Below are positions 62,109-64,000 of a stretch of 64,000 nucleotides of DNA, one piece after another. The translations under genes and the position numbers were made by a program. Position 1 is the stretch's first letter; each line of letters starts with the position of its first letter. Under the pieces are notes generated by a model. The model made no database searches, was not told where the DNA came from, and worked only from the letters and a program-made list of their open reading frames with translations. This DNA is from JABDQA01 sp963759125. GTDB taxonomy: Bacteria > Desulfobacterota > Desulfobulbia > Desulfobulbales > Desulfocapsaceae. The DNA lies in the NCBI GenBank assembly GCA_963759125.1, contig CAVWXN010000004.1, forward strand, positions 253,792-317,791. Reading direction: 5' to 3'.

Positions 62109-64000
62109 ATGAAGCAATTAGCAGCCAACTTATCTGAAGAGCACGATACACTATTACGTTTCAATTCATTACTTATTGATATTTCGACAATTTTTATCTC
62201 TCTTCCTGTTGACCAGATTGACAGCAAGATTGAAGAAGCACAGCACCGAATTTGCACATTTCTTGATCTCGACCGCTCTACGCTTTGGCGGTTTGATGAA
62301 CAGGAAGAGGCCACGCTGTGGCTCACCCATACTTATCAGCCTGCCGGAAGTCTTCAACCGCCTTCTCCCATGAACTGTATAGATTACTTTCCCTGGCTTC
62401 TGCGGAAGCTGATGGATGGTGAAACAGTCGTTATTTCCAATATGACAGAACTCCCGGCAGAAGCGGTTCGCGACCGGGAGAGTTTCAACCTTTTCAACTC
62501 CAAGTCGGGTGTTTTTATTCCGCTATCAGTTGGACAAGGTCCTCTATTGGGGGTGTTGACCTTCGCCGCCATGCGCGAAGAAAGAGACTGGAATGAAAAC
62601 CTTGTTGATGGATTCATTGTTGTCGCTCAGATGTTTGCCAACGCAATAGCCCACAAGCAACATGAAATGTCGTTGCGTGAAAGCGAAGCACGCCTGATTT
62701 TAACGACAAATGCCGCTGGAGCCGGTCTGTGGAATATGTTGACTGACACCGGTTCAGTTTGGGTATCTAAGAAAACCCGTGATCTATTTCATTTTGCTTC
62801 AGATGAAGAGATCAGTGACGCAAGCTTCTATAAGGTGATGCATCCCGAGGATCGTCAACCGATGAAGCAGATCGTGCAACAGGCAATCCAGACAGGAGAG
62901 ACCTTTTCGTGTGAGTACAGGATTGTATTACCGGATGGAACGATCCGCTGGATAGCTGCTCGAGGCCAACTCCACCATGGATCAGGAGAAGGTTTGGATC
63001 AATTGCTGGGGGTGGCAATTGACATCACCGAGGGTAAGCAATCGGAGTTGAGGCAGGAAGAACAGCTGCATTTTGAAACGCTTCTGGTCGAAATATCTGC
63101 TCGTTTTGTCAACCTGTCTGCTGACCGTTTGGATGGTGAAATTGGAGACGCCTTGAACCGCATCGCTACGTTGCTTAATCTCGACCTCGTAGCGCTATGG
63201 CAAAGTTCGACCGAGAAAGGTGAAGGGCCTCTTGTCTTCAAACCCACCCATATGCACCCTCCAGTAGGTGATCTGAAACCTCTCGAAATTACTGAAGAGC
63301 AATTTCCCTGGTACAAAGAGCAAATACTTTCCGGTAAGATTCCGGCTTCTCTTCCCTTGAAGAGCTGCCGCCCGAGGCGGCCCAGGATAGGGAATTCTGT
63401 CGCCAGCTTGGTGTCAAGTCGAATTTGTGCATCCCTCTCACAGTTGGAGGTGGGTGGCCTATTGGCCTCGTCGGTTTTAATACCATTCAGGCAGAACGTG
63501 ATTGGCCGGAGGAGCTGGTAAAGCGGTTGCAACTGGTTACGGAAGTCTTTGCCAATGCGCTCGAACGCATGCGGATGGATGTAGAACTTCAGAAGAGGCT
63601 TGGCGAGATTGAAGGCCTTAAACAACGTCTCGAACATGAAAATCTTTACCTGCAGGAAGAAGTTAAAATCCTGGCTAATCATTCAGAGATCCTGGGGCAG
63701 AGCGTTTCCATAAAACATGTCCTTGCCCAGGCAGAGCAGGTGGCCAAAACAGACTCAACTATTCTCCTCCTGGGGGACACTGGAACGGGAAAATCCTTGC
63801 TGGCCCGATATGTCCACAGTATGAGTTTGCGAAAAGACCGTCCGCTGGTTACGATAAACTGTGCTTCGCTTCCACCTTCTCTGATCGAAAACGAACTGTT
63901 CGGCAGAGAGCAGGGAGCCTATACGGGCGCCTTGACCAAGATGATTGGTCGATTCGAGCTTGCTGACGGCTCGGCACTTTTTCTCGACGAGATTGGAGAG
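62109..64000 (+). pseudogene. GAF-PAS-GAF sigma-54-dependent activator, frameshifted, 3' end outside window
   Basis: Sensor-activator. GAF 1 (residues about 15-195), PAS (about 205-310, HPEDRQPMKQI, EYRIVLPDGTIRWIA), GAF 2 (from 320), then AAA+ domain with Walker A GDTGTGKS (63772), the sigma-54 contact GAYTGALT (63920) and Walker B LFLDEIG at the right edge. Near 63340-63350 the frame shifts by one base within GAF 2: frame 1 runs to a stop at 63521, frame 2 continues as SSLEELPPEAAQDREFCRQL. A sequencing error or a true shift are both possible. No receiver domain seen. Target unknown. Confidence 0.85.

Overview
The window is one contiguous stretch of a Gram-negative bacterial chromosome. The tetR-free mix of TRAP transport, a class-3 fructose-bisphosphatase, an outer-membrane protein remnant, lipoproteins, NapH-like ferredoxin and sigma-54 activator suggests Desulfobacterota, perhaps a marine-sediment sulfate reducer. 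This placement is an inference; no rRNA or other phylogenetic marker is present.

Layout. 1-4.7 kb is a housekeeping block read to the right (UvrD-type helicase, folC, HNH protein, M23 peptidase). 5-30.5 kb is a patchwork of small, mostly secreted or hypothetical genes, separated by long gaps and full of decay: tRNA-Arg(CCG) and a stray tRNA 3' end, two tandem tyrosine recombinases (one frameshifted), fragments of an IS481-type and an IS4-type transposase, remnants of gcvPB and mgtE, a four-copy dispersed repeat, a group II intron 5' fragment, and a brnTA toxin-antitoxin pair followed by an integron-type attC site.

30.7-53.1 kb is the centre of interest: a sugar-acid catabolic island starting with a FadR/NanR-like regulator. 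Block A (31.9-40.7 kb, rightward) holds panB-like 1, an IlvD/EDD dehydratase, a TRAP binding protein, a DctQ subunit fused to a second binding protein, DctM, a LarA-family nickel racemase and panB-like 2. Block B (41.0-46.0 kb) holds transketolase, broken glgC, fbp and truncated glgB. Block C (46.0-52.3 kb) contains tal, derI, lerI and oiaK on the minus strand, divergent from apnO and a RuBisCO-like protein on the plus strand. Block C matches the known D-apionate route (apionate oxidoisomerase, 3-oxo-isoapionate kinase, RuBisCO-like decarboxylase, L-erythrulose-1-P and D-erythrulose-4-P isomerases), with transaldolase and transketolase taking up erythrose-4-P. Block A has the parts for a second, apparently undescribed route in which a dihydroxy-acid dehydratase acts on a branched or C4 sugar acid and PanB-type enzymes run in reverse, moving hydroxymethyl groups to tetrahydrofolate and leaving pyruvate. 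Two copies of one MITE-like repeat bracket the island.

53.4-64 kb is again accessory: small membrane protein, NapH-like iron-sulfur protein, a group II intron with a multiply frameshifted reverse transcriptase, a PlsC-like protein lacking the catalytic histidine, an SGNH hydrolase, a DUF1801 cassette with a well-formed attC, a lipoprotein with half an attC, and a frameshifted GAF-PAS-GAF-AAA+ sigma-54 activator running off the right end.
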